From: Hymenobacter nitidus
GTDB taxonomy: Bacteria; Bacteroidota; Bacteroidia; Cytophagales; Hymenobacteraceae
Assembly (NCBI RefSeq): GCF_020447315.1
Contig: NZ_JAJADQ010000003.1
Location: 467,995 to 531,994 of the forward strand
Direction: 5' to 3'
Length of the DNA stretch: 64,000 bases
Both the position numbers and the translations under genes were made by a program. This document shows positions 42,333 through 49,195 of the stretch, in pieces (the stretch's first letter is position 1; the number at the start of each line of letters is the position of its first letter). The notes beneath the pieces were generated by a model. It was not told the DNA's origin, ran no database searches, and saw only the letters and a list, made by a program, of their open reading frames with translations.

Positions 42333-42455
42333 TGGTAAACAAACACATGCATATATGTTACGTGTGCACCAATATGGTAAACACTGTACCATTCAACAGA
42401 TTAACGTTTACCATATTGGTGCACAGTTACCACTGATAATGCTTCTTGTTTACCA
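42333..42455. repeat. Two nested inverted repeats with a common centre
   Basis: Outer arms TGGTAAACAA (42333-42342) and TTGTTTACCA (42446-42455) pair exactly. Inner arms at 42363-42382 and 42406-42425 pair over 20 bp (GTGCACCAATATGGTAAAC and inverse, plus one base). Both pairs are centred on the same position, 42394. GGTAAAC therefore occurs four times, two in each direction. The segment is AT-richer than its surroundings. It lies downstream of arginase and upstream of the argS promoter, and a lone plus-strand TATCTTTG abuts its right side (42459). There is no gene inside. Confidence 0.85.
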
Positions 42456-42533
42456 GAGTATCTTTGTGGTCATACGTTCCGATCAGCTGGTATTGCTCGC
42501 GCTATATTCGGCAGATTATGAGCATCTCCGGCT

Positions 42534-43508
42534 CTACCGGCTGGTCACATCTTCCATGCGCAGCCGGTCCAGAATGGCATCCGTCGAGGCTTCCAGAATA
42601 TCGAAGGCGTTCTTGGCCATGGTATTCTCGTTGTCGAGTGTGGGGTTGATTTCCACCATTTCGAAGCAAACTACCCGGTCGTTTTCCAGCAGAGCGCGGC
42701 ACAGGCCAATGGCCTCGTCCACGTTCAGGCCATCCACGACGGGCGTACCGGTGCCTTTCGAGAAGCGGGAGTCCAGGGAGTCCACGTCGAAGCTGATGTA
42801 GACTAGGTCGCAGAAGCGCAGCCGCTCGTAGATTTCGCGGGCTATCTGCCGCGGGCCTTTGGCCTTAAACTCGGGCAGCTTGAAGTTTTTGATGCCCAGG
42901 CGCTCAATCACGGCGTCTTCCTCGTGCTCGGTGTCGCGCACCACCACGTACACCAGGTGTTCGGGGCTGAGCTTGGGGCCTTCCTCACCCAGGTTTTGCA
43001 GGCGGCGCCAGAAAAACTCGGTTTCCGGGTCCAGCTCGTTGCGCTGGCACTGCCGGTTGTCCTCGTTCAGGGCCATGGCCAGGGGCATGCCGTGAATGTT
43101 GCCCGAGGGCGTGGTGTAGGGCGAGTGAATATCGGCGTGGGCATCAATCCAGACCACGCCGAGCGTCTTATAGGGATTGGCCGCCTTGATGCCGGCAATC
43201 GTGGCGGCGGCGTTGCTGTGGTCGCCGGCCAGCACCACCGGGAATTCGCCGAACCGGAGCGTCTGCTCCACGGTACTGGCAATGGCCTTTTGCACGGTGT
43301 ACACCGAATCGATGTGCTTGGCAAAAGGGAAATGGTTTTTGTCGAACAAAACGTGGTTCTGATCCGGCACGGCAACGGCGTTGAAGCGGCGGAAATAGTC
43401 ACAACCTTTGTTCAGGCAGGCAATCCGGAGGGCATCGACCCCCAGACTGGCCCCACGAGTCCCGGCCCCGAGTTCGGAGCGGACTTCGATGAGCTTGATG
43501 CGGCGCAT
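42534..43508 (-). CDS. Arginase
   Basis: 324 residues of the ureohydrolase fold. The Mn-binding motifs are present: AGDHSNAAA, WIDAHADIHSPYTTPSGNIHGMP (the arginase signature in two parts) and SFDVDSLDSRFSKGTGTP. It hydrolyses arginine to ornithine and urea, or a close guanidino analogue. The start at 43508 begins MRRIKLIEV. It is divergent from arginine decarboxylase, with 320 bp between them. No urease is nearby. Formimidoylglutamase and agmatinase are alternatives, but the TTPSGNxHGMP motif favours arginase. Confidence 0.9.
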   Translation of the reverse strand: MRRIKLIEVRSELGAGTRGASLGVDALRIACLNKGCDYFRRFNAVAVPDQNHVLFDKNHFPFAKHIDSVYTVQKAIASTVEQTLRFGEFPVVLAGDHSNAAATIAGIKAANPYKTLGVVWIDAHADIHSPYTTPSGNIHGMPLAMALNEDNRQCQRNELDPETEFFWRRLQNLGEEGPKLSPEHLVYVVVRDTEHEEDAVIERLGIKNFKLPEFKAKGPRQIAREIYERLRFCDLVYISFDVDSLDSRFSKGTGTPVVDGLNVDEAIGLCRALLENDRVVCFEMVEINPTLDNENTMAKNAFDILEASTDAILDRLRMEDVTSR

Positions 43509-43643
43509 ATTTACATGGGCAATAAAAGGTAAAAGGGTTTGAGCTTGCCGATTGAGCGGGTGGGAATTCCTCTCAGGCTTAGCGCGCACGGACCTTCCGC
43601 CGCGACCAACGAACAAAGCACAACCAAAACCCCGCGGGCGGGG

Positions 43644-43651
43644 TATCTTTG
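43644..43651 (+). promoter_or_regulatory. Candidate promoter -7 box for arginine decarboxylase
   Basis: TATCTTTG matches TAnnTTTG and lies 178 bp before the ATG. The intervening leader contains inverted repeat E. No -33 TTG is seen. Confidence 0.45.
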
Positions 43652-43693
43652 CGGGCACTAAGTTCGACAAAAGCTCGACCAGTTGAAAATCGT

Positions 43694-43796
43694 CTGTCAT
43701 CCTGAGCTTGCGAAGGACCTTATCACGCTGGAACGAGTCGTTATAGCGGCCTTCGTTCTAGATGTATCAGGTCCTTCGCTGGGCTCAGGATGACAG
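43694..43796. repeat. Long REP-like inverted repeat in decarboxylase leader (copy E)
   Basis: CTGTCATCCTGAGC at 43694 is mirrored at 43783-43796. Further inside, GCGAAGGACCT faces AGGTCCTTCGC, and GAACGA faces TCGTTC. The arms cover about 43 nt each. It starts 33 bp before the ATG region of the arginine decarboxylase gene, so it lies within the mRNA leader if the upstream promoter is used. The GTCATCCTGA end is also found as a fragment near 15140. Confidence 0.8.
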
Positions 43797-43828
43797 TTCT
43801 TTTAACTCTTCCTCTACTCTTCCCGTCA

Positions 43829-45223
43829 ATGGATACCTACCACGACCTGATTTCCCAAACCTTCGATTTTCCTACCCAGGAGTTTCACGTCGAGCAGAAC
43901 GAGCTGCGCTTCCACGACATCGATTTGATGGCCCTGGTCGAGAAGCACGGCACGCCGCTGCGCCTCACCTACCTGCCCAAAATCAGCTCCCAGATTCAGC
44001 GGGCCAAGGAGTGGTTCCGGGTCGGCATCGAGAAAACCGACTACCAGGGCCAGTACTCCTACGCCTACTGCACCAAGGCCTCCCACTTCAGCTTCGTGGT
44101 GGAGGAAGCCCTGAAAAACGGTGTCCACATCGAAACCTCGTCCTGGTTCGATACCAACATCATCCGGGCCATGCATGCCAAGGGCAAGGTGACCAAGGAC
44201 ACGTATATCATCTGCAACGGCTTCAAGCCGGAAGAATACAAGTTCGAAATCACGCGCCTGATCAATGACGGGTTCGTGAACTGCATGCCCATCCTGGACT
44301 CGCCCAATGAGGTGGAGTACTACCACGACAACGTGCGCGAAAAGTGCAACCTGGGCATGCGCCTGGCCTCCGACGAGGAGCCGCGCTTCCAGTTCTACAC
44401 CTCTCGCCTGGGCATCCGCTACGCCGACGCTATTCCGCTTTACGAGCAGAAAATCAAGGACGACCCGCGCTTCGAGCTCACGATGCTGCACTACTTCATC
44501 AACACCGGCATCAAGGACACCAGCTATTACTGGTCCGAACTGAGCCGCTTCGTGCACAAGTACTGCGAGCTGCGCAAGGTGTGCCCCACGCTGACCACCA
44601 TCGACATTGGCGGCGGTTTGCCCATCCAGACCTCGATTCAGAAGGAGTACGACTACCCCTACATGATTGAGGAAATCCTGCGCACCATCAAGCGCATCTG
44701 CGGGGAGGAAGGCGTGCCCGAGCCCCACATCTTCACCGAGTTCGGCATTTTCACCGTGGGCGAGTCGGGCGCCACGATTTACAGCATTCTGGACGAGAAG
44801 CTGCAGAACGACAAGGAGCTCTGGTACATGATTGACGGCTCGTTTATCACCAACCTGCCCGACACCTGGGCCCTGAACCAGCGCTTTATCATGCTGGCCC
44901 TCAACGGCTGGGAAAAGAAGTACAAGAAGCTGCAGCTCGGCGGCCTCACCTGCGACTCGCAGGACTACTACAACGCCGAAAAGCACATCTACCAGGTGTT
45001 TTTGCCCGAGCGCAAGCCCACCGATGCCAAGCCGCTCTACGTAGGCTTCTTCCACACGGGCGCCTACCAGGAAAGCCTCTCGGGCTATGGCGGCATCAAG
45101 CACTGCCTGATTCCGGCCCCGAAAATGGTGATTCTGGACCGCGACGCCGACGGCACCCTCACCGACCGGGTATTTGCCGACGAGCAGAAAGGCGACGCCA
45201 TGATGCGCATTCTGGGGTACTAG
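43829..45223 (+). CDS. speA: Arginine decarboxylase, short Bacteroidota form
   Basis: 464 residues, alanine-racemase-fold PLP enzyme. The PLP lysine is Lys83 in AYCTKASHFS. HIETSSWFDTNI, IDIGGGLPIQTS and EPHIFTEFGIFTVGESGAT are further family blocks. It is much shorter than E. coli SpeA (about 658 residues) and lacks the insertion domains. It is expected to produce agmatine for polyamine synthesis. The ATG at 43829 lies 33 bp after inverted repeat E. It is divergent from arginase, which competes for the same substrate. Confidence 0.9.
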   Translation: MDTYHDLISQTFDFPTQEFHVEQNELRFHDIDLMALVEKHGTPLRLTYLPKISSQIQRAKEWFRVGIEKTDYQGQYSYAYCTKASHFSFVVEEALKNGVHIETSSWFDTNIIRAMHAKGKVTKDTYIICNGFKPEEYKFEITRLINDGFVNCMPILDSPNEVEYYHDNVREKCNLGMRLASDEEPRFQFYTSRLGIRYADAIPLYEQKIKDDPRFELTMLHYFINTGIKDTSYYWSELSRFVHKYCELRKVCPTLTTIDIGGGLPIQTSIQKEYDYPYMIEEILRTIKRICGEEGVPEPHIFTEFGIFTVGESGATIYSILDEKLQNDKELWYMIDGSFITNLPDTWALNQRFIMLALNGWEKKYKKLQLGGLTCDSQDYYNAEKHIYQVFLPERKPTDAKPLYVGFFHTGAYQESLSGYGGIKHCLIPAPKMVILDRDADGTLTDRVFADEQKGDAMMRILGY

Positions 45224-45242
45224 AATAAAAAAATAGCGGTAT

Positions 45243-45291
45243 AATTTCTGCTCCGGATGATTGAAGGTCCGGACCAGAAATTGTACTTTTG
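45243..45291 (+). promoter_or_regulatory. Hairpin overlapping a promoter of the small lipoprotein
   Basis: AATTTCTGCTCCGGA pairs with TCCGGACCAGAAATT (45243-45282), one mismatch, 10-nt loop. A TTG in the loop (45261-45263), then 20 nt, then TACTTTTG (45284-45291), gives a good Bacteroidota promoter for the gene at 45336. The hairpin could end the decarboxylase transcript or act as an operator. Confidence 0.6.
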
Positions 45292-45335
45292 GTGCTGGTA
45301 TAGTTTCTCTTACAACTCTTTTGGTTTTTCTCGGG

Positions 45336-45485
45336 ATGAAAAAGCTACTCTTATTGGCCTCTGTGGCCCTCGTTGGTCTGAGCGCCTGCAACAAGACGAA
45401 ATGCCCCGCTTACGGCAGCAAAGCGGCCAACCGCGTTTCCTCAACCATCACCGCCTCGGCAGCAGCACCGGCTGAGCGTCAGTAG
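45336..45485 (+). CDS. 49-residue lipoprotein, KCPAY type (first copy)
   Basis: MKKLLLLASVALVGLSAC is a full lipoprotein signal with Cys18. It is followed by NKTKCPAYGSKAANR, a short Ser/Ala-rich stretch and APAERQ. The same C-x-TKCPAY plus final ERQ pattern is in the next gene, so the two are paralogues. The mature part is only about 32 residues. It has its own promoter and terminator. I do not know a function. Confidence 0.75.
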   Translation: MKKLLLLASVALVGLSACNKTKCPAYGSKAANRVSSTITASAAAPAERQ

Positions 45486-45518
45486 TTTTCGGCAGCTTTT
45501 TTAGTTTCCCGGCTATAC

Positions 45519-45556
45519 AAACGCCGGCTTTCTGCTTAGCAGGGAGCCGGCGTTTT
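45519..45556 (+). terminator. Intrinsic terminator after the first small lipoprotein
   Basis: AAACGCCGGCTTT-type arms pair with AGCCGGCGTTTT around a 13-nt loop, followed by T-rich sequence. Confidence 0.85.
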
Positions 45557-45668
45557 GCTTTTGAACGAATGAGTACAATTTGAAGGTTAAGGAAGCGTTA
45601 CCTGTTGGTAAATCTTTCCTGTCACCTTCTGTTTGCGCATCTTCCCATTTCGCAGATTGTACTTACGC

Positions 45669-45818
45669 ATGAAAAAACTGTTGATTGTAGCTGTTGGATG
45701 TCTTGCTCTCTTCAGCTCCTGCCGCACCAAGTGTCCGGCCTACTCCACCACGAAGCCAGCTACGCAGGTTGCTTCGCCCATCATGGCCAGCACTGAGCAG
45801 CAGTCTGAGCGCCAATAA
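45669..45818 (+). CDS. 49-residue lipoprotein, KCPAY type (second copy)
   Basis: MKKLLIVAVGCLALFSSC is a lipoprotein signal, then RTKCPAYSTTKPATQ and a tail QQSERQ. Length, the paired Cys (lipid Cys plus Cys at TKCPAY) and the ERQ terminus match the gene at 45336. The two probably arose by tandem duplication. It also has a terminator of its own. The mature peptides could interact, or be lipid-anchored metal or surface peptides, but that is a guess. Confidence 0.72.
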   Translation: MKKLLIVAVGCLALFSSCRTKCPAYSTTKPATQVASPIMASTEQQSERQ

Positions 45819-45837
45819 TTTCGGCCTTTTCTAACGC

Positions 45838-45879
45838 AACACAGCCGGTTTCCTTCTGCAGGAAGCTGGCTGTGTTGAT
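45838..45879 (+). terminator. Intrinsic terminator after the second small lipoprotein
   Basis: CAACACAGCCGGTTTCCT pairs with AGGAAGCTGGCTGTGTTG with few mismatches, 5-nt loop, then ATTTAAG. Confidence 0.8.
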
Positions 45880-45923
45880 TTAAGGGTTTCTGCTATTGGC
45901 TGTTTGAGCCTACAACTATTAGG

Positions 45924-46319
45924 TTAGGCAAAAATCCAGGCATGATTTCTAAAAAAGGCAGATAGAAGCAGAAGTATTCCAGAGCATATATAACAGAATA
46001 GTATTACCAGATAGGGAGAAATACTTCTTGCAACATTCTGTTGTTCATACTTCTCAATGATTTTAACATAACGATTCCCTATCAGGAAATAAGCCCAGAC
46101 TCCAGCAATAAAAGTCACTACGACAAACCACTTGTATTCGGGCCGAAACCACTTCACAATGGTTAAAGCGAAGATTCTTTCAGCGACGAACATTAGCGAA
46201 AATACATTCAGGAACGCACAGAATGCCACAACATTACTACCGCCGACTACGGGATACTCACCATAATTACCAGAGCGGACTGCGGCTTGGTAGCCTTTGT
46301 AAAACAGAAGATTATACAT
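45924..46319 (-). CDS. Hypothetical membrane protein in a low-GC patch
   Basis: 131 residues from the ATG at 46319 (MYNLLFYKGYQAAVRSGN), with four membrane helices (about 30-48, 62-82, 95-112 and 108-128). A longer form from GTG at 46397 is possible, but would overlap the phosphatase gene. GC is clearly lower than the rest of the window, and codons are A/T-ending. The start resembles other small Bacteroidota proteins, but I do not know the family. It is likely to have been acquired from a lower-GC relative. A terminator is not visible. Confidence 0.6.
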   Translation of the reverse strand: MYNLLFYKGYQAAVRSGNYGEYPVVGGSNVVAFCAFLNVFSLMFVAERIFALTIVKWFRPEYKWFVVVTFIAGVWAYFLIGNRYVKIIEKYEQQNVARSISPYLVILFCYICSGILLLLSAFFRNHAWIFA

Positions 46320-46383
46320 TTGACGGCGGTTTAATAAAACACTACTCTTGTTAGATTGGTTAATACAAAGAGATAATTCTTCG

Positions 46384-46926
46384 TTAATTTTTTTCACCCA
46401 AAATCAGGTCGGTGGCGGCGCGCAGGTCGGCAGCGTACAGCTCGGGGCGTGGCTCCTCTCCTTCTCCCACCAGTATTCCCCGAACACCGACTTTGGCCCC
46501 GGCCTGTAAGTCGCGCAGCCGGTCGCCGATAATCCAGCTCTGCGCCGGGTCGAGGCGGAAGCGGGCTATGGCTTTTTCCAGCATCAGCGAGTCGGGCTTG
46601 CGCATCAGCGACTCGCTCACGCTGGGGTGGCCGCTGGCGAAGTAAAAGGCGTCGATGGCGTTATGGCAGGCCTGCTGCAGCTTCTGGTGGCAGGCCTGCA
46701 CCTCCCGGGCCGTGTATAGGCCTTTGGCAATGCCGGCCTGGTTGGTGACGACAATCAGGCGGTAGCCAGCGGCTTTGAGGCGGGCCAGGCTTTCGGGCAC
46801 ACCGTCGAGAATAACAAACTCCTCTAAACGCCACACATAGTGGCCAATTTCCTGGTTCAATACTCCGTCGCGGTCCAGGAAAATGGCCTTTTCCCGCGGG
46901 GCCGGTTCGGCTGCTGCTGCATTCAT
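46384..46926 (-). CDS. HAD-IIIA phosphatase, GmhB-like
   Basis: 180 residues. The HAD motifs are FLDRDGVLN (Asp nucleophile), VTNQAGI, RKPDSLMLEKA (Lys) and IIGDRLRDLQAG (Asp). In GmhB, two Cys-His groups hold a structural zinc between motifs 2 and 3; here the equivalent segment, ASGHPSVSESLMRKP, has lost the cysteines. The substrate could still be D-glycero-D-manno-heptose-1,7-bisphosphate, or a histidinol-phosphate-like compound. A heptosyltransferase lies 9 kb away. The promoter box at 46932 lies only 5 bp from the start, implying a leaderless mRNA. Confidence 0.85.
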   Translation of the reverse strand: MNAAAAEPAPREKAIFLDRDGVLNQEIGHYVWRLEEFVILDGVPESLARLKAAGYRLIVVTNQAGIAKGLYTAREVQACHQKLQQACHNAIDAFYFASGHPSVSESLMRKPDSLMLEKAIARFRLDPAQSWIIGDRLRDLQAGAKVGVRGILVGEGEEPRPELYAADLRAATDLILGEKN

Positions 46927-46931
46927 GGGGC

Positions 46932-46981
46932 CAAAGCTACGGATTCCGGGGCGGCGGCTAACGGCGCGGCGGTTACCTTTG
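46932..46981. promoter_or_regulatory. Divergent promoter boxes for gmhB-like gene and hemY
   Basis: TAGCTTTG on the minus strand (46932-46939) precedes the phosphatase by 5 bp. TACCTTTG on the plus strand (46974-46981) precedes hemY by 22 bp. Both match TAnnTTTG. Neither has a clear -33 TTG, probably because of high GC. Confidence 0.55.
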
Positions 46982-47003
46982 CCCGTTCCTAACCCAGCGC
47001 ACT

Positions 47004-48335
47004 ATGCGGATTGCAATTCTCGGCGGCGGTATTTCGGGCCTGACGGCGGCCTTTTACCTGCAGCGGGCCGGCGTGGCCTACGACCTGTTTGAGGCCAGCC
47101 CCCGGCCCGGCGGCAACATTCGCTCCGAGCACCACGAGGGCTACCTGCTCGAAACCGGCCCCAACTCCCTGCAGCTCAGCGACGAGCTAAGCGACCTGCT
47201 GGAACACCTCAACCTGACCGACCAGATTCAGGACACGGCCGCCGTGAGTGCCAACCGCTACGTGCTGCGGGCCGGCAAGTACCAGAAGCTGCCCGGCTCG
47301 CCGCCCGGCCTGCTGACGAGCGGCTTTTTCAGCCTGAAAGGTAAAGTCAATATTCTGCGGGAGCTGAGCCGGCCGGCTCAGGCACCGGACGCGCGGGAAA
47401 CTCTAGCCGCCTTTTTCCGCCGCCGCTTCGGGTCCGAAATCGTGGATTACGCCCTGAACCCGTTCATTTCCGGTATTTACGCCGGCGACCCGGAGCAGCT
47501 GCTCGTGCACAAGACCTTCCCCAGGATGGTGGAGATGGAACAGACCTACGGCTCCGTGCTCAAGGGCTTGGCCAAGAGTGGCACCCCGGGTACCCGGCGC
47601 CGCATCGTTTCCCTGCGCGACGGGCTGCAGACCATGCCCAACACGCTGGCCGCGCAGCTCACTAACGCTCATTTCGGGGAAGCCGTGACCAGCCTGACGC
47701 GCACCCCTGAGGGTAAGTACCAACTAACAACCTCTGGCCCGCCACGTACTGAAACCTACGACGCGCTGGTGCTGGCCCTGCCCGCCTACGCAGCAGCACC
47801 GCTGTTGAAACCGCTGTTTCCGGCCGCGGCGGTGGCCCTGGCCGCCGTGTATTACCCACCCATGACGGCCGTATATACCGCGTATCAGCGCGCCGACGTT
47901 ACCCACCCGCTGGATGGCTTCGGGGCCCTGCATCCCAAAGCGGAGCAGCCTTACGCGGCCGGCAGCATCTGGACCAGCTCCATCTATCCGAATAGGGTGC
48001 CGGCCGGACACGTTTTGTTTACCACGTTTGTTGGAGGTACGCAGTATGAGGCGCAGGCCCGGCAGCCGGCCGAGCAACAGCAGCAGCAGGTCCACGCCGA
48101 ATTGTGCCGTTTGTATGGCATCCGGGCAGTGCAACCCGTCTGGCAATACCGGTACTCTTGGGAGCGGGCCATTCCGCAGTTCGACCAGCGCATCGTGGCG
48201 GCGCATACCGCTGCCGATGAGCTGCTTGAAGCCGGAATCTTCAGCACGGCCAACTGGCGCGCCGGCGTGGGCGTGCCCGACTGCATCCGCCACGCCCGGG
48301 CGCTGGCCGAAAAAATTGCAAAGGGCGCACACTGA
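47004..48335 (+). CDS. hemY: Protoporphyrinogen oxidase
   Basis: 443 residues. The FAD-binding dinucleotide fold starts IAILGGGISGLTAAFYL at 3-19, and ASPRPGGNIRSEHHEGYLLETGPNSL is the PPOX signature. FISGIYAGDP, TFPRMVEME and the C-terminal IRHARALAEKIA complete the pattern. It oxidises protoporphyrinogen IX to protoporphyrin IX for heme synthesis, probably at the membrane. The normal length for the HemY type is 440-470. No other heme genes are nearby. Confidence 0.93.
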   Translation: MRIAILGGGISGLTAAFYLQRAGVAYDLFEASPRPGGNIRSEHHEGYLLETGPNSLQLSDELSDLLEHLNLTDQIQDTAAVSANRYVLRAGKYQKLPGSPPGLLTSGFFSLKGKVNILRELSRPAQAPDARETLAAFFRRRFGSEIVDYALNPFISGIYAGDPEQLLVHKTFPRMVEMEQTYGSVLKGLAKSGTPGTRRRIVSLRDGLQTMPNTLAAQLTNAHFGEAVTSLTRTPEGKYQLTTSGPPRTETYDALVLALPAYAAAPLLKPLFPAAAVALAAVYYPPMTAVYTAYQRADVTHPLDGFGALHPKAEQPYAAGSIWTSSIYPNRVPAGHVLFTTFVGGTQYEAQARQPAEQQQQQVHAELCRLYGIRAVQPVWQYRYSWERAIPQFDQRIVAAHTAADELLEAGIFSTANWRAGVGVPDCIRHARALAEKIAKGAH

Positions 48336-48340
48336 ATCTT

Positions 48341-48348
48341 TATCTTTG
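48341..48348 (+). promoter_or_regulatory. Candidate promoter -7 box for DPM-type gene
   Basis: TATCTTTG lies just 7 bp before the next ATG, with ATTG 22 nt upstream. If used, the mRNA would start at or near the start codon (leaderless). Confidence 0.5.
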
Positions 48349-48355
48349 GCCAATT

Positions 48356-49153
48356 ATGAATGATGGGCTCGTCCTGATACCAACCTACAATGAGCGTGAA
48401 AACGCGGAGCTGATCATCCGCAAGGTGTTTTCGCTGCCCAAAGGCTTCGACGTGCTCATCATCGACGACGGCTCGCCCGATGGCACGGCCGGCATCGTGC
48501 GCGGCCTGCAGCAGGAGTTTCCCGACCGGCTGTTTCTGGAGGAGCGCAAGGGCAAGCTGGGCCTGGGCACGGCCTACATTCACGGTTTCCGGTGGGCTTT
48601 GCAGCGCAACTACCAGTACGTGTTTGAGATGGACGCCGACTTCTCGCACAACCCCGACGACTTGCTGCGCCTCTACGACGCCTGCGCCGTGGAGGGCTAC
48701 GATATGGCCATCGGCTCGCGCTACATCCAGGGCGTGAACGTGGTAAACTGGCCCATGGACCGCGTGCTGATGTCGTGGTTTGCCTCGGCCTACGTGCGCA
48801 TGATTACCGGCATGCCCATTGCCGACGCCACGGCCGGCTTTAAGTGCTACACGGCCCGGGTGCTACGTACCATCCCGCTGGACCGCATCCGCTTCGTGGG
48901 CTACGCCTTCCAGATTGAGATGAAATGGCTGGCCTACAAATATGGCTTCCGCATCAAGGAAGTGCCGATTATCTTCACGGACCGCACCCGCGGCACGTCC
49001 AAAATGACCAAGGGCATCTTTCAGGAAGCCTTCTTCGGTGTGGTGCAGATGAAGCTGAGCAGTTTGTTTCGCACGTTTGAGCGGGTGCCTACGCCCGCGG
49101 CGGCCCCGGCAGTTTCGGCCTCGGCTGCAACCTCGGCCGGCGAATCCCGGTAA
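48356..49153 (+). CDS. Polyprenol monophosphomannose synthase (GT2, DPM1-like)
   Basis: 265 residues. GT2 core: LVLIPTYNERENAELI, IDDGSPDGTAG, then EMDADFSHNPDD with the DxD-type metal site, and IGSRYIQGVNVVNWP (GS-R-Y). TRGTSKMTKGIF closes the domain. There is no C-terminal membrane domain, only an Ala-rich tail. It makes a polyprenol phosphate-sugar for protein or surface glycosylation. It follows hemY by only 20 bp; a second GT2 of the ArnC type lies at 58.4 kb. Confidence 0.9.
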   Translation: MNDGLVLIPTYNERENAELIIRKVFSLPKGFDVLIIDDGSPDGTAGIVRGLQQEFPDRLFLEERKGKLGLGTAYIHGFRWALQRNYQYVFEMDADFSHNPDDLLRLYDACAVEGYDMAIGSRYIQGVNVVNWPMDRVLMSWFASAYVRMITGMPIADATAGFKCYTARVLRTIPLDRIRFVGYAFQIEMKWLAYKYGFRIKEVPIIFTDRTRGTSKMTKGIFQEAFFGVVQMKLSSLFRTFERVPTPAAAPAVSASAATSAGESR

Positions 49154-49195
49154 GCCCACCATACGCCGGCATCGTTGGCCGCGTATCTTGGCCTT

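Noticed and set aside
42156..42455. T-box or other aminoacyl-tRNA-sensing leader for argS
   Set aside because: The palindrome lies upstream of a well-matched argS promoter, and no T-box sequence features are visible.
42355..42801. Plus-strand frames starting beside the nested palindrome and overlapping arginase
   Set aside because: They run antisense into arginase with no domain; the neighbouring TATCTTTG box alone is too weak to support a gene.
49154..49195. yybP-ykoY-type manganese riboswitch upstream of terC
   Set aside because: Only 42 bp separate the genes and no characteristic pairing is present.
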